From the NCBI RefSeq assembly GCF_002896965.1, contig NZ_LYMM01000106.1, positions 62,001 through 126,000 on the forward strand: a stretch of 64,000 nucleotides of DNA, written 5' to 3'. The notes under the pieces were generated by a model that worked only from the letters and a program-made list of their open reading frames with translations, ran no database searches and had not been told where the DNA came from. Both the position numbers and the translations under genes were made by a program. This document shows, one piece after another, positions 34,433 through 42,761 of the stretch; the first letter of the stretch is position 1, and every line of letters starts with the position of its first letter. The DNA is from Novosphingobium guangzhouense (GTDB lineage: Bacteria > Pseudomonadota > Alphaproteobacteria > Sphingomonadales > Sphingomonadaceae).

Positions 34433-35545
34433 TTACCGCAGGCCCAGCGCGGTGCGGATGGAGCGCCAGGACAGCAGCTTGAAGTTCTGCGCCTTCGGGG
34501 CGTTGTCGCCGTCCTGCGCCATGAACAGCCCTTCCGGGTACTGCGGTCCGAAATCACCAAGGATGACTTCGATGCCATCCGTGTCGCTGGTGCCGCCCAG
34601 CGCGCCACCACTGATGCGGAAGCGGCCTGCGGGCTTGTCCGTGGCAAGGTCGAACAGGGCGTAGGCGTTGTCGCCTTGGCTGGATGCGACGAGCCATGCG
34701 CGGCCTTCGGCGTTGCGAGCGATGGCAAGGCCCTCGATATCGTCGACCAGTCCGTCCGTTTCGCCGACGCGGGCATAGGAACTGGCGGTCAGCGTCGCGG
34801 GCGCCAGCGGCACCTTCCAGATCGCCACGTCTTCTTCGGCGACGTAGAGCGTCCTGGTCACGTCATCGACGACGCAGCCTTCGGACTGGGTCGCGAACTT
34901 GACGTTGCGCAGATGTTCGGCCGCAACCTTGCCGGCCTTCTCCACAAGGCGGCTTTCGGCGACGGTGCCGTCCTTGAGCACGACATAGGCACGCGCCAGC
35001 TCGCCCGAGGCGAGCGGGGCGCCCATGCAGAAGCCGTAAGCCTCCGCCGGAGCATGGCCGGCGGGCAGGAACGTCTCGGTGCCAAGCACGGTCAGCTTGC
35101 CGGTTGCTCCGTCGAGCCCGAACAGGGCGATGCGCGGTTCGGCGCGGTCGGTGCGGTCGCTGGCGCCGACGAGGATGCGGCTCGATCCGTCCGCCATGCG
35201 CACTTCGCGCAGGTCCGCGTTGTTGAGCGCACCTGCGGGCGAGAAATCCTTCACCGTGCCGTCAAGGCCGTAGACGTAGAGCCCCGCCTTCTTGTCGGTG
35301 CCCAGGATCAGGCTGGCGGCGGGGTTCGCCGGATTGCGCCAGATCGCCGGATCGTCTGCCGCATCGGCATTGCCGGTGCCCACGGGCGTGGTTTCGCCCT
35401 CGGCCGGAATGTCGATGGCGGGATAGTGGGGACGCGGCGCCGCTGGGGTGCCGGTGGTCGCGCAGGCACCAAGCAGGAGGGCCGGGAGCAAAGCTCCCGA
35501 CCCCAGCTTCACGGCATCGGCGATGTTCGTGAGGTTACGCTTCAT
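34433..35545 (-). CDS. beta-propeller phytase, lipoprotein
   Basis: This 370-residue protein belongs to the beta-propeller phytase family, calcium-dependent enzymes that release phosphate from inositol hexakisphosphate. The lipobox LLGAC places the lipidated cysteine at C28, so the enzyme is membrane-anchored in the envelope. The family motif DDPAIW is at residues 64-69, with GLYVYGLDG, YVAEEDVAIWKV and a closing QDGDN-PKAQNFKLLSW segment. Its start overlaps the stop of the upstream TonB receptor gene (ATGA), so receptor and enzyme are translationally coupled. A Pho box precedes the operon. Export across the outer membrane is not resolved. Confidence 0.9.
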   Translation of the reverse strand: MKRNLTNIADAVKLGSGALLPALLLGACATTGTPAAPRPHYPAIDIPAEGETTPVGTGNADAADDPAIWRNPANPAASLILGTDKKAGLYVYGLDGTVKDFSPAGALNNADLREVRMADGSSRILVGASDRTDRAEPRIALFGLDGATGKLTVLGTETFLPAGHAPAEAYGFCMGAPLASGELARAYVVLKDGTVAESRLVEKAGKVAAEHLRNVKFATQSEGCVVDDVTRTLYVAEEDVAIWKVPLAPATLTASSYARVGETDGLVDDIEGLAIARNAEGRAWLVASSQGDNAYALFDLATDKPAGRFRISGGALGGTSDTDGIEVILGDFGPQYPEGLFMAQDGDNAPKAQNFKLLSWRSIRTALGLR

Positions 35546-38352
35546 CAGAACGACATCCTTGCGCCGAACTTCACGGTCGAGCCGTATTCCTCGTACTGGA
35601 GGAGACGCTCGGCACCGGCGTAGTTCTGGTAGGCATAGTACTTGGCGTTGTTCACGTTCACCCAGTCCGCGAAGAGGCGGATGTTGTCGGTAAGCTTGTA
35701 CTTCGCCGAAAGGTCCAGCTGGAAGTGCTGGTTGACGATACGATCCTGATCGGCCGCATCACCCACTTCGTCGAGGTACTTGTCGCGGAAAGTGCCCGCC
35801 GCGCGCAGCGAGATCGGACCCTTCTCGTAACCCAGCACGACGTTGAAGGTGTTCTTCGACGACTGCGGCAGGTTGATGCGGCGGGCGATCTGATCACCCT
35901 CGTCGTTCTCGTAGAACACCGAGCCGCGGGCGTACGTGTAGGTATAGTTGATCTGCGTGAGCAGGCCGTCGAACGGTGCGGGCAGCATCGTGAAAGCCTG
36001 GCTGTAGCCCAGTTCGATGCCGGCGATCTCGGCCTTGTCGCCGTTCACGGCCTGCCGCAGTTCGGTGTACTCGACGCCGTTGAAGGTGCCGCTGGCGGTC
36101 GATGCCTGATCGTAGATGTAGTCCTTGATCGACTTGTAGAAGGCACCGAACGTCAGCGCGCCGTTGTTGGCGAAATAGTATTCGAAGCCGGCATCGAAGT
36201 TCCACGACTGGTAGGGCTTGAGCGCGGGGTTGCCGAACTCTGCCTCGCCGTCCTCGTTGATCGTGTAGCGCGGCGCCATGTCGCCAAGGTTGGGACGCAC
36301 GACGGTCTTGTACCCGGCGAAACGCGCGACGAGGTTCTGCTGCGGGCTGTAGCGCACGGTCAGGCTGGGCAGCCAGTTGGTGTAGTTGCGCTTGTAGGTG
36401 ACCGGCGAAACGTCGATCACGGTATCGCCATCGTCGTTTTCCGAAACGGCGACGAGATTGCCGTTCATCTCGTTGTGAGTGCGCTCCATGCGCACGCCGC
36501 CGATTACGCGCAGCGTCGCGGAATCCCAGCGGCCAAGCAGGTAGGCGGCGGTGACATCTTCCTTGACCTTGTAGTCGCTGGTGGAGCTGTCGATCAGGCT
36601 GTCTTCGGGGTTCAGTTCAAAACCGGCGCTGTTGGCGAGGTAGAAGTCGGCCGAACCGGTCTTGTTGGCGACCGGCCCCATGTCGAGCAGTCGGTAGGTC
36701 TGCTTGCCCAGCACGTCGGCAAGGGTGAAGTCGCCGTCGTAGTCGTCGAAACGGCTCATGTTGAAGTCGTAGGACTTGGTACGCCAGCGGGCCTTGGCAC
36801 CGGCCTGCACGGTGAAGTCGCCGGTGGCACCCGCGAAAGTGCGTGCGAGGTCGGCCTTGGCGGCCCATTCCTCGTCCTGGCTGTCCGACAGGGTGGTCAG
36901 CTCAAGGCGATCGAACTTGTAGTCGCTCGCATCGTTGATGCCGCTGGACGAATAGGTCGGGAAGTACCGGCCGGCGTAATCGACCGAAACGAGAGCGCTT
37001 GAATCATTCTCGAAATCGGCGGCGAAGCGCATCGGGTCGAGCGAGAACGTCTCCTTCTCGGTCGACTTGGCGTAGCTGGCCTGCCAGTTGAACTTCCAGG
37101 TGCCGGTGTCGGTGTCGCTGCCGATCGCCACGGTGCGGATACGCTGGCGTTCGAAGCGGTCCTTGTGGTCGCGCTCGATGGTCAGCTTGTCGCCGTCGGC
37201 AAGGTCTGCGGTGTCGAAGGTGACCGTCGAACCGTCGGCGGTGGCGACATCGCCGAAGTCGCCGAAATCGAAGGTCGTGCGGCGGCGGTATTCATGGTCG
37301 TCAAACTGCGACCAGTTGCCGCGCACGTAGGCCTTGGTCGTATCCGAGACGCGCCAGTCGAACGAGAGCGCCGCGTTGATGCGGGTGCGCTCCACGTCGT
37401 AATCGCGATATTCAAGGCTCTCACCATAGACCGCGCCGTTGTCGTTCTCGGTCCAGTCGGCCATCTCGACGTTGTCGGTCTCGAACTTGCGCTTGTAGTA
37501 GCTGACCGACCCGGCCACGCCGAAGTCTTCGCCCAGCTTCTGGGTGAAGTCGAGCGAGCCCTTCGGGGTTACCTTGCCCGAATAGTCGTTCCAGCTGCCT
37601 TCGGCGCTGATGTTGTAGCGGTTCTTCTTCGAATCAAAGGCGCTGGTGGTGTTGATCTCGATCGAGGCGCCGACGAAGTCGCCGTCCATGTCGGGAGTGA
37701 ACGACTTCTTGACCTCGATCGATTCGATCGTGTCCGCCGAAATCACGTCGAGCGCGACCTGGCGCACGTCCGATTCGGGTGCGGGCACGCGCACGCCGTT
37801 GAGCGAGGTGGAGTTGAGGTTGGGGTCAAGGCCGCGCACGGCCACGAAGCGGCCTTCGCCCTGGTCGTTGAGGATGTTGACGCCGGGCAGGCGGCGCAGC
37901 GATTCCGCCACGTTCTGGTCGGGGAACTGGCCCACCGCGTCGCGGGTCAGCACCGATTCAACGCCGTCGGCGGCCTTCTGGCGCGACAGGGCGCTGGTCA
38001 GGTTCGCGGTCATGCCGGTGACGAGGATGTCACCGCCGCCGATCGCGGGCAGGTCGAAGCTGCCGTCGATGCGGCCCGATGCGGGAACGGTGACGCTCTT
38101 CGTCGTCACTTCCGCGCCGACATAGCGCGCTTCGAGGGTGTAGGTGCCGGCCGGAACGTCACCGAAGACATAGGCGCCGGCGCGGTCCGTCTCGACCTGA
38201 CGGTTGAGCTCGACGATGCGCACGGTGGCCGACTGAAGCGCGCGGGTGCCGGTGGCGTCGTTGACGTGGCCGGCAACTTCACCTGCATGCGCCATGGTTG
38301 CGAACGATGCCGAGGCGAGCAGCCCGGCGACGAGCTGGAGCGAGCGATTCAT
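35545..38352 (-). CDS. TonB-dependent receptor, Xanthomonas/Caulobacter type
   Basis: This 935-residue outer membrane receptor has a signal peptide (to about residue 23, ATMAHA), a carboxypeptidase-regulatory-like domain (residues about 25-105), a plug with GQFPDQNVAESLRRLPGV and GRFVAVRGLDPNLNSTSLNGV, and a beta-barrel ending in the typical aromatic YGSTVKFGARMSF. The plug text fits the receptor class named for Xanthomonas and Caulobacter. It takes up substrate with TonB energy. Coupling to phytase suggests that its substrate is phytate or an inositol phosphate product, perhaps with a bound metal; this is inference. Confidence 0.92.
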   Translation of the reverse strand: MNRSLQLVAGLLASASFATMAHAGEVAGHVNDATGTRALQSATVRIVELNRQVETDRAGAYVFGDVPAGTYTLEARYVGAEVTTKSVTVPASGRIDGSFDLPAIGGGDILVTGMTANLTSALSRQKAADGVESVLTRDAVGQFPDQNVAESLRRLPGVNILNDQGEGRFVAVRGLDPNLNSTSLNGVRVPAPESDVRQVALDVISADTIESIEVKKSFTPDMDGDFVGASIEINTTSAFDSKKNRYNISAEGSWNDYSGKVTPKGSLDFTQKLGEDFGVAGSVSYYKRKFETDNVEMADWTENDNGAVYGESLEYRDYDVERTRINAALSFDWRVSDTTKAYVRGNWSQFDDHEYRRRTTFDFGDFGDVATADGSTVTFDTADLADGDKLTIERDHKDRFERQRIRTVAIGSDTDTGTWKFNWQASYAKSTEKETFSLDPMRFAADFENDSSALVSVDYAGRYFPTYSSSGINDASDYKFDRLELTTLSDSQDEEWAAKADLARTFAGATGDFTVQAGAKARWRTKSYDFNMSRFDDYDGDFTLADVLGKQTYRLLDMGPVANKTGSADFYLANSAGFELNPEDSLIDSSTSDYKVKEDVTAAYLLGRWDSATLRVIGGVRMERTHNEMNGNLVAVSENDDGDTVIDVSPVTYKRNYTNWLPSLTVRYSPQQNLVARFAGYKTVVRPNLGDMAPRYTINEDGEAEFGNPALKPYQSWNFDAGFEYYFANNGALTFGAFYKSIKDYIYDQASTASGTFNGVEYTELRQAVNGDKAEIAGIELGYSQAFTMLPAPFDGLLTQINYTYTYARGSVFYENDEGDQIARRINLPQSSKNTFNVVLGYEKGPISLRAAGTFRDKYLDEVGDAADQDRIVNQHFQLDLSAKYKLTDNIRLFADWVNVNNAKYYAYQNYAGAERLLQYEEYGSTVKFGARMSF

Positions 38353-38436
38353 AGCTGGAAAGGTTCCCTGAAGTGACGTTGTGTGTCCTTGAGGGCGGCC
38401 CCTAGTCGCGTTTCATGACGCTCACGTGATACAGCG

Positions 38437-38454
38437 AAGACAGTTTGATGACAG
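38437..38454 (-). promoter_or_regulatory. Pho box (PhoB binding site) upstream of the receptor-phytase operon
   Basis: The minus strand reads CTGTCATCAAACTGTCTT, two 7-bp direct repeats 11 bp apart. It matches the E. coli Pho box CTGTCAT-N4-CTGTCAT at 13 of 14 repeat positions. It ends about 85 bp before the receptor start, in the only intergenic region before the operon. Confidence 0.75.
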
Positions 38455-38532
38455 TTGCCGCCGCGCAGCGCAGGCAGCAGACCACGCGGGCGTGCGCACC
38501 GGATCTTCGATGTGAAAAAGGGGAAAGGGGAA

Positions 38533-38607
38533 TGGTGCTGCTAGGGAGGATTGAACTCCCGACCTCACCCTTACCAAGGGTGCGCTCTACCACTGAGCTA
38601 CAGCAGC
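38533..38607 (-). tRNA. tRNA-Thr (anticodon GGT)
   Basis: The minus strand folds into a full 75-nt tRNA with an encoded CCA end: acceptor stem GCTGCTG with TAGCAGC, D arm TAGCTCAGTGGTAGAGC, anticodon loop TTGGTAA within an ACCC/GGGT stem, and T arm GGGAGTTCAATCCTCCC. The anticodon GGT reads ACC and ACT threonine codons. A T-rich tail follows the 3' end. The following gene on the same strand is the TonB receptor. Confidence 0.97.
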
Positions 38608-38732
38608 GCCGTTCCAGGGCCCCGGCGTATCGAGCGTGTCGACCCAGGGCAGGGGCGCGCTATTGTCCTCGGCGCGATCGAATGTCAAGCGCCGCTTGCG
38701 CTTTCTTTTTGTGAACGGCATTGCCCAATGCC

Positions 38733-38939
38733 ATGAGCGATGAACGAAGCGGGCGCGAAAGCGCGGAAAAGCTGACGCGTGAAGAGCGGCTGGCCGCGAA
38801 GCTGCGGGAGAATCTGCGGCGCAGAAAAGCGCAGGCGCGCGCCGTATCGCAGGCGGTTTCGTCCGCAGCGCTTCCCGATCGTGATGGCGAATCGTCCGGC
38901 AGCAAACCGCCACTGGCCAAATCGCCCCCGGAAAGCTAG
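38733..38939 (+). CDS. small charged coiled protein, hypothetical
   Basis: This 68-residue protein is highly charged in its first half (SGRESAEKLTREERLAAKLRE, then NLRRRKAQARA) and proline/serine-rich at its end. No known function. It starts at ATG 38733; an ATG four codons upstream is possible. Such short basic helical proteins recur upstream of gpmA or murA-type genes in sphingomonads as far as I recall, but I cannot confirm that here. It lies 62 bp before gpmA in the same direction. Confidence 0.6.
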   Translation: MSDERSGRESAEKLTREERLAAKLRENLRRRKAQARAVSQAVSSAALPDRDGESSGSKPPLAKSPPES

Positions 38940-39001
38940 GGGCCTCAATCACGAACCGGCGGCAAGACCCGCGCCGGTCCTGACAAGATAGGGAGCTTAC
39001 G

Positions 39002-39688
39002 TTGCCTCGCCTGATCCTGCTTCGCCACGGCCAGAGCCAGTGGAACCTTGAAAACCGCTTCACCGGCTGGTGGGACGTGGATGTCACCGAAAAGGGCGAG
39101 GCTGAAGCCCGCGCTGCGGGGGCTTTGCTCAAGGACAAGGGCGTGCTGCCCGACGTCGCCTTCACATCGCTGCAGACCCGCGCGATCAAGACGCTGCACT
39201 TCGCGCTTGAAGCGGCCGGCATCCTGTGGATTCCCGAAACCAAGGACTGGCGCCTGAACGAGCGTCACTATGGCGGCCTGACCGGGCTCGACAAGGCAGA
39301 GACGGCTGCCAAACACGGCGACGACCAGGTCAAGATCTGGCGTCGCAGCTTCGACATTCCGCCCCCCGTCATGGACAAGGGCACCGAGTTCGACCTGTCG
39401 GGCGACCCGCGCTACGCCGGGATCGACGTGCCGATGACCGAAAGCCTCAAGGACACCATCGCGCGCGTCCTGCCGTATTACGAAGGCTCGATCGTGCCGC
39501 ATCTCCATGCCGGTTCGACCGTGCTGGTCGCCGCCCATGGCAATTCGCTGCGGGCGCTGGAAAAGCACCTCTCGGGCATTTCCGACGAAGAGATCACCGG
39601 CCTTGAGATCCCGACCGGTCAGCCGATCGTCTACGAACTGGACGCCGACCTCAAGGTGCTTGACCGCTATTACCTGTCGGAGCGTTGA
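39002..39688 (+). CDS. gpmA: 2,3-bisphosphoglycerate-dependent phosphoglycerate mutase
   Basis: This 228-residue glycolytic enzyme interconverts 3- and 2-phosphoglycerate. The phosphohistidine H9 is in [10 protein letters not shown], followed by [34 protein letters not shown] and the second catalytic histidine in [13 protein letters not shown]. The start codon is TTG at 39002, preceded by AGGGAG; no other start fits the conserved N-terminus (PRLILLRHG). It lies five bases before purE. Confidence 0.95.
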   Translation: MPRLILLRHGQSQWNLENRFTGWWDVDVTEKGEAEARAAGALLKDKGVLPDVAFTSLQTRAIKTLHFALEAAGILWIPETKDWRLNERHYGGLTGLDKAETAAKHGDDQVKIWRRSFDIPPPVMDKGTEFDLSGDPRYAGIDVPMTESLKDTIARVLPYYEGSIVPHLHAGSTVLVAAHGNSLRALEKHLSGISDEEITGLEIPTGQPIVYELDADLKVLDRYYLSER

Positions 39689-39692
39689 GAGC

Positions 39693-40184
39693 GTGAGCGC
39701 ACCTGTTGCCCCTTTGGTCGCAATCGTCATGGGCAGCCAGTCCGACTGGCCGACCATGAGCAAGGCCGCCGAAATGCTCGACAAGCTGGGCGTCGCCTAT
39801 GACGCCCGCATCGTCTCTGCCCACCGCACGCCCGAGCGGCTGGTGGAATTCGCCAAGGGTGCGGAAGGCGAGGGCTTCAAGGTGATCGTTGCCGGGGCAG
39901 GGGGCGCTGCTCACCTGCCCGGCATGGTCGCTTCGATGACTCACCTGCCGGTGCTGGGCGTGCCGGTGCAGAGCCGGGCGCTGTCGGGGCAGGACAGCCT
40001 GCTCTCGATCGTGCAGATGCCCGCAGGAATTCCGGTGGGCACGCTGGCGATCGGAGAGGCCGGGGCGGCCAACGCGGGCCTGCTGGCCGCCGCGATCCTG
40101 GCCACTTCGGATGATGCACTGGCGGAACGGCTCAAGGATTTCCGCGCCGCACAGACCGCAAGCGTGGCCGAACGGCCTGCCTGA
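39693..40184 (+). CDS. purE: N5-carboxyaminoimidazole ribonucleotide mutase
   Basis: This 163-residue enzyme converts N5-CAIR to CAIR in purine synthesis. The motifs [43 protein letters not shown] and [13 protein letters not shown] are intact. The start is GTG at 39693, five bases after gpmA stops. It is followed 24 bp later by purK, its pathway partner. Confidence 0.95.
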   Translation: MSAPVAPLVAIVMGSQSDWPTMSKAAEMLDKLGVAYDARIVSAHRTPERLVEFAKGAEGEGFKVIVAGAGGAAHLPGMVASMTHLPVLGVPVQSRALSGQDSLLSIVQMPAGIPVGTLAIGEAGAANAGLLAAAILATSDDALAERLKDFRAAQTASVAERPA

Positions 40185-40208
40185 CAACTTCAAGACGACA
40201 AGGTTGAC

Positions 40209-41267
40209 ATGATTCCTCCCGGCGAAACCATCGGCATCCTTGGCGGCGGCCAGCTTGGGCGGATGATCGCCATGGCGGCGGCGCAGCTCGGCTACCGCTG
40301 CCACGTCTATGCGCCGGAGGCGGATTCGATCGCCGCCGACGTCTGCGCCGCCTTCACTTGCGCCCCCTGGGACGATGCGGAAGCGATGGCCCGCTTTGCA
40401 GCCGACTGCGCGGTGGTGACCTACGAATTCGAGAACGTGCCCGTGGGTCCGCTCGCCGCTCTGGGTGACACCCCGCTGCTTGCCCATGCCCGCGCACTGG
40501 AAACGGCGCAGGATCGCCTGAACGAGAAGCGCTTCGTCACGCAGCTGGGCGGCACTCCCGCTCCCTTCGCCCCGGTGGACAGCGCCGAAGACCTGGCAAA
40601 TGCCATCGCCACCATCGGCGCGCCCGGCATCCTCAAGACACGCCGCGATGGCTACGACGGCAAGGGCCAGTGGCGGATCATGACAGCCGAGGACGCCGCT
40701 GCGCTGGACCTTCCTGCAACGCCGCTGATCTATGAAGGCTTCGTCACCTTCTTCGCCGAATTCTCGGTGATCCTGTGCCGCGGCGCTGACGGCGATATTC
40801 GCTTTTTCGACAGTGCCCACAACGTCCACGAAGGCGGCATCCTGGCGCTCAGCACCGTGCCTGCGCCCGCCGATCTGCTGGCGCAAGTGCCTGCTGCGCG
40901 CGAACTTGCCGCCAAGGTGGCCGAGGCGCTGGACTATGTCGGCGTACTGACGCTGGAATTCTTCGCGACGAAGGATGGCCCGGTGTTCAACGAAATGGCG
41001 CCGCGCGTCCACAATTCGGGCCACTGGACCACAGAGGGCGCGGTCACCAGCCAGTTCGAGAATCACGTGCGTGCGATCTGCGGGCTGCCGTTGGGCGGCA
41101 CCGGGCTTGCCGCGAAGGGCGTGGAAATGCGCAATCTCATCGGTGACGATGCGCATGACTGGGCGACGATCCTGGCCGATCCCGCCAATCACCTGCACCT
41201 TTACGGCAAGGCGGCGGCGCGGCCCGGTCGCAAGATGGGCCACGTGACGCGGCTGATTCTGGACTGA
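40209..41267 (+). CDS. purK: 5-(carboxyamino)imidazole ribonucleotide synthase
   Basis: This 352-residue ATP-grasp enzyme makes N5-CAIR from AIR, bicarbonate and ATP, the step before PurE. It opens with the typical IGILGGGQLGRMIAMAA; ILKTRRDGYDGKGQW binds ATP and EMAPRVHNSGHWTTEGAVTSQFE lies at the active site. Its stop overlaps the folA start by one base (TGATG). Confidence 0.95.
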   Translation: MIPPGETIGILGGGQLGRMIAMAAAQLGYRCHVYAPEADSIAADVCAAFTCAPWDDAEAMARFAADCAVVTYEFENVPVGPLAALGDTPLLAHARALETAQDRLNEKRFVTQLGGTPAPFAPVDSAEDLANAIATIGAPGILKTRRDGYDGKGQWRIMTAEDAAALDLPATPLIYEGFVTFFAEFSVILCRGADGDIRFFDSAHNVHEGGILALSTVPAPADLLAQVPAARELAAKVAEALDYVGVLTLEFFATKDGPVFNEMAPRVHNSGHWTTEGAVTSQFENHVRAICGLPLGGTGLAAKGVEMRNLIGDDAHDWATILADPANHLHLYGKAAARPGRKMGHVTRLILD

Positions 41268-41752
41268 TGGCTCAGGATATCTTCCTTATCTATGCCCGCG
41301 CGGACAATGGCGTGATCGGCCGCGATGGCGCGCTGCCCTGGCGGCTTCCGGCCGACCTCAGGCGGTTCAAGGCGCTGACCATGGGCAAGCCGATGGTGAT
41401 GGGCCGCAAGACCTTCGAAAGCTTCCCTTCGCCGCTTCCGGGCCGCCGCCACATCGTACTGACGCGCGACAGCGGCTGGCAGGCCGAGGGCGCCGAAGTC
41501 GTGCATTCGGTGGAAGCGGCGCTGGCGCTTGCCGGAGAGGGTGAAGTGGCCGTGATCGGCGGGGCAGAGATCAACGCGCTGTTCCTCCCGCTGGCCACCC
41601 GGATCGAACTGACGCAAGTTGCGGGCGACCATGAAGGCGATACGGTGATGCCCGCGCCCGGCCCCGAATGGCGCGAGACCATGCGCGAGGAACATCCGGC
41701 GCAGGGCGCATATCCTGCCCATGCTTTCGTCACTCTCGTGCGCGGCCTATAG
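41267..41752 (+). CDS. folA: dihydrofolate reductase
   Basis: This 161-residue enzyme reduces dihydrofolate with NADPH and is the trimethoprim target. It has the N-terminal ADNGVIGRDGALPWRLPADL, with the acidic residue position in the PADLRRFK segment, MGRKTFESFPSPLPGR and VIGGAEI. The length is typical. It is coupled to purK and followed 12 bp later by ribF, forming a cofactor and nucleotide run. Confidence 0.93.
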   Translation: MAQDIFLIYARADNGVIGRDGALPWRLPADLRRFKALTMGKPMVMGRKTFESFPSPLPGRRHIVLTRDSGWQAEGAEVVHSVEAALALAGEGEVAVIGGAEINALFLPLATRIELTQVAGDHEGDTVMPAPGPEWRETMREEHPAQGAYPAHAFVTLVRGL

Positions 41753-41764
41753 CGCGGAACGCCC

Positions 41765-42694
41765 ATGATTCGCCTCGACAACCGCCAACCCGTTCCCGAA
41801 TCCTTGCGCGGTGCCGTGCTGGCGCTGGGCAACTTCGACGGGTTCCATCAGGGCCATCAGGCCGTGGTCGGAGAGGCGATCCGCTGGGCGAAGGCGCAGG
41901 ATCGCCCGGCCATCGTTGCCACGTTCGATCCGCATCCCGTCCGCCACTTCAAGCCCGATGCGGAACCGTTCCGCCTGACCACGCTGGACCAGCGGCAGGA
42001 ATTGTTCGCCGCGGCCGGGGCCGACGCGATGCTGGTGCTGCATTTCGATTCCGCGATGGCGGCCATGCCCGCAACGCAGTGGGTCGAGGACATGCTGGTG
42101 CGCCACATGGGCGCGGTCGGCGTGGTGACGGGCGAGGATTTCACGTTTGGCCGTGCCAAGGGCGGCAATCCGCAGGTGCTGCGCGATATCGGCGCCGCGC
42201 ACGGGCTTGAAGGGCGCACGGTCGGCCCGGTCAGCGATGCGGGCGGCACCGTATCGTCCAGCCGTATCCGCGAGGCACTGAAGTCCGGCGATTGCCAGCT
42301 TGCCGCGCGGCTGCTGACGCGTCCGTTTTCGATCCGTGGCCGGGTGCAGCATGGCGACAAGCTGGGCCGCACCATAGGTTTTCCCACCGCCAACCTCGAC
42401 ATGGCGAACTATCTGCGCCCGCTTTACGGCATCTACGCGGTGACGGGGCGCATGCCGGACGGCCGCGTGGTTCATGGCGCGGCGAACATCGGCATCCGCC
42501 CGACCTTCGATCCGCCCAAGGAACTGCTTGAGCCGCACTTCTTCGATTTCGCGGGCGACCTTTATGGGCAGGAGATCGAGGTGGCGTTCCACCACTTCCT
42601 GCGGCCCGAAGCGAAGTTCGCATCGCTGGATGCCCTGATCGAACAGATGGACCGCGATTGCGTGAAGGCGCGCGAACTGCTGGCGGGCCTCTAG
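41765..42694 (+). CDS. ribF: bifunctional riboflavin kinase / FAD synthetase
   Basis: This 309-residue enzyme converts riboflavin to FMN and then FAD. The N-terminal FAD synthetase domain (about 1-180) has LALGNFDGFHQGHQAV and GEDFTFGRAKGGN, ending in SSSRIREALK. The C-terminal riboflavin kinase domain (about 185-305) has GRVQHGDKLGRTIGFPTANL and AANIGIRPTF. It lies 67 bp before ileS, a common arrangement. Confidence 0.95.
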   Translation: MIRLDNRQPVPESLRGAVLALGNFDGFHQGHQAVVGEAIRWAKAQDRPAIVATFDPHPVRHFKPDAEPFRLTTLDQRQELFAAAGADAMLVLHFDSAMAAMPATQWVEDMLVRHMGAVGVVTGEDFTFGRAKGGNPQVLRDIGAAHGLEGRTVGPVSDAGGTVSSSRIREALKSGDCQLAARLLTRPFSIRGRVQHGDKLGRTIGFPTANLDMANYLRPLYGIYAVTGRMPDGRVVHGAANIGIRPTFDPPKELLEPHFFDFAGDLYGQEIEVAFHHFLRPEAKFASLDALIEQMDRDCVKARELLAGL

Positions 42695-42761
42695 CGTCTT
42701 ACAGCCGGGGCGAATCCTCGCACTTCCAACGGTGCCGCAATTGTTCTAGTGCGCAGGCCTT

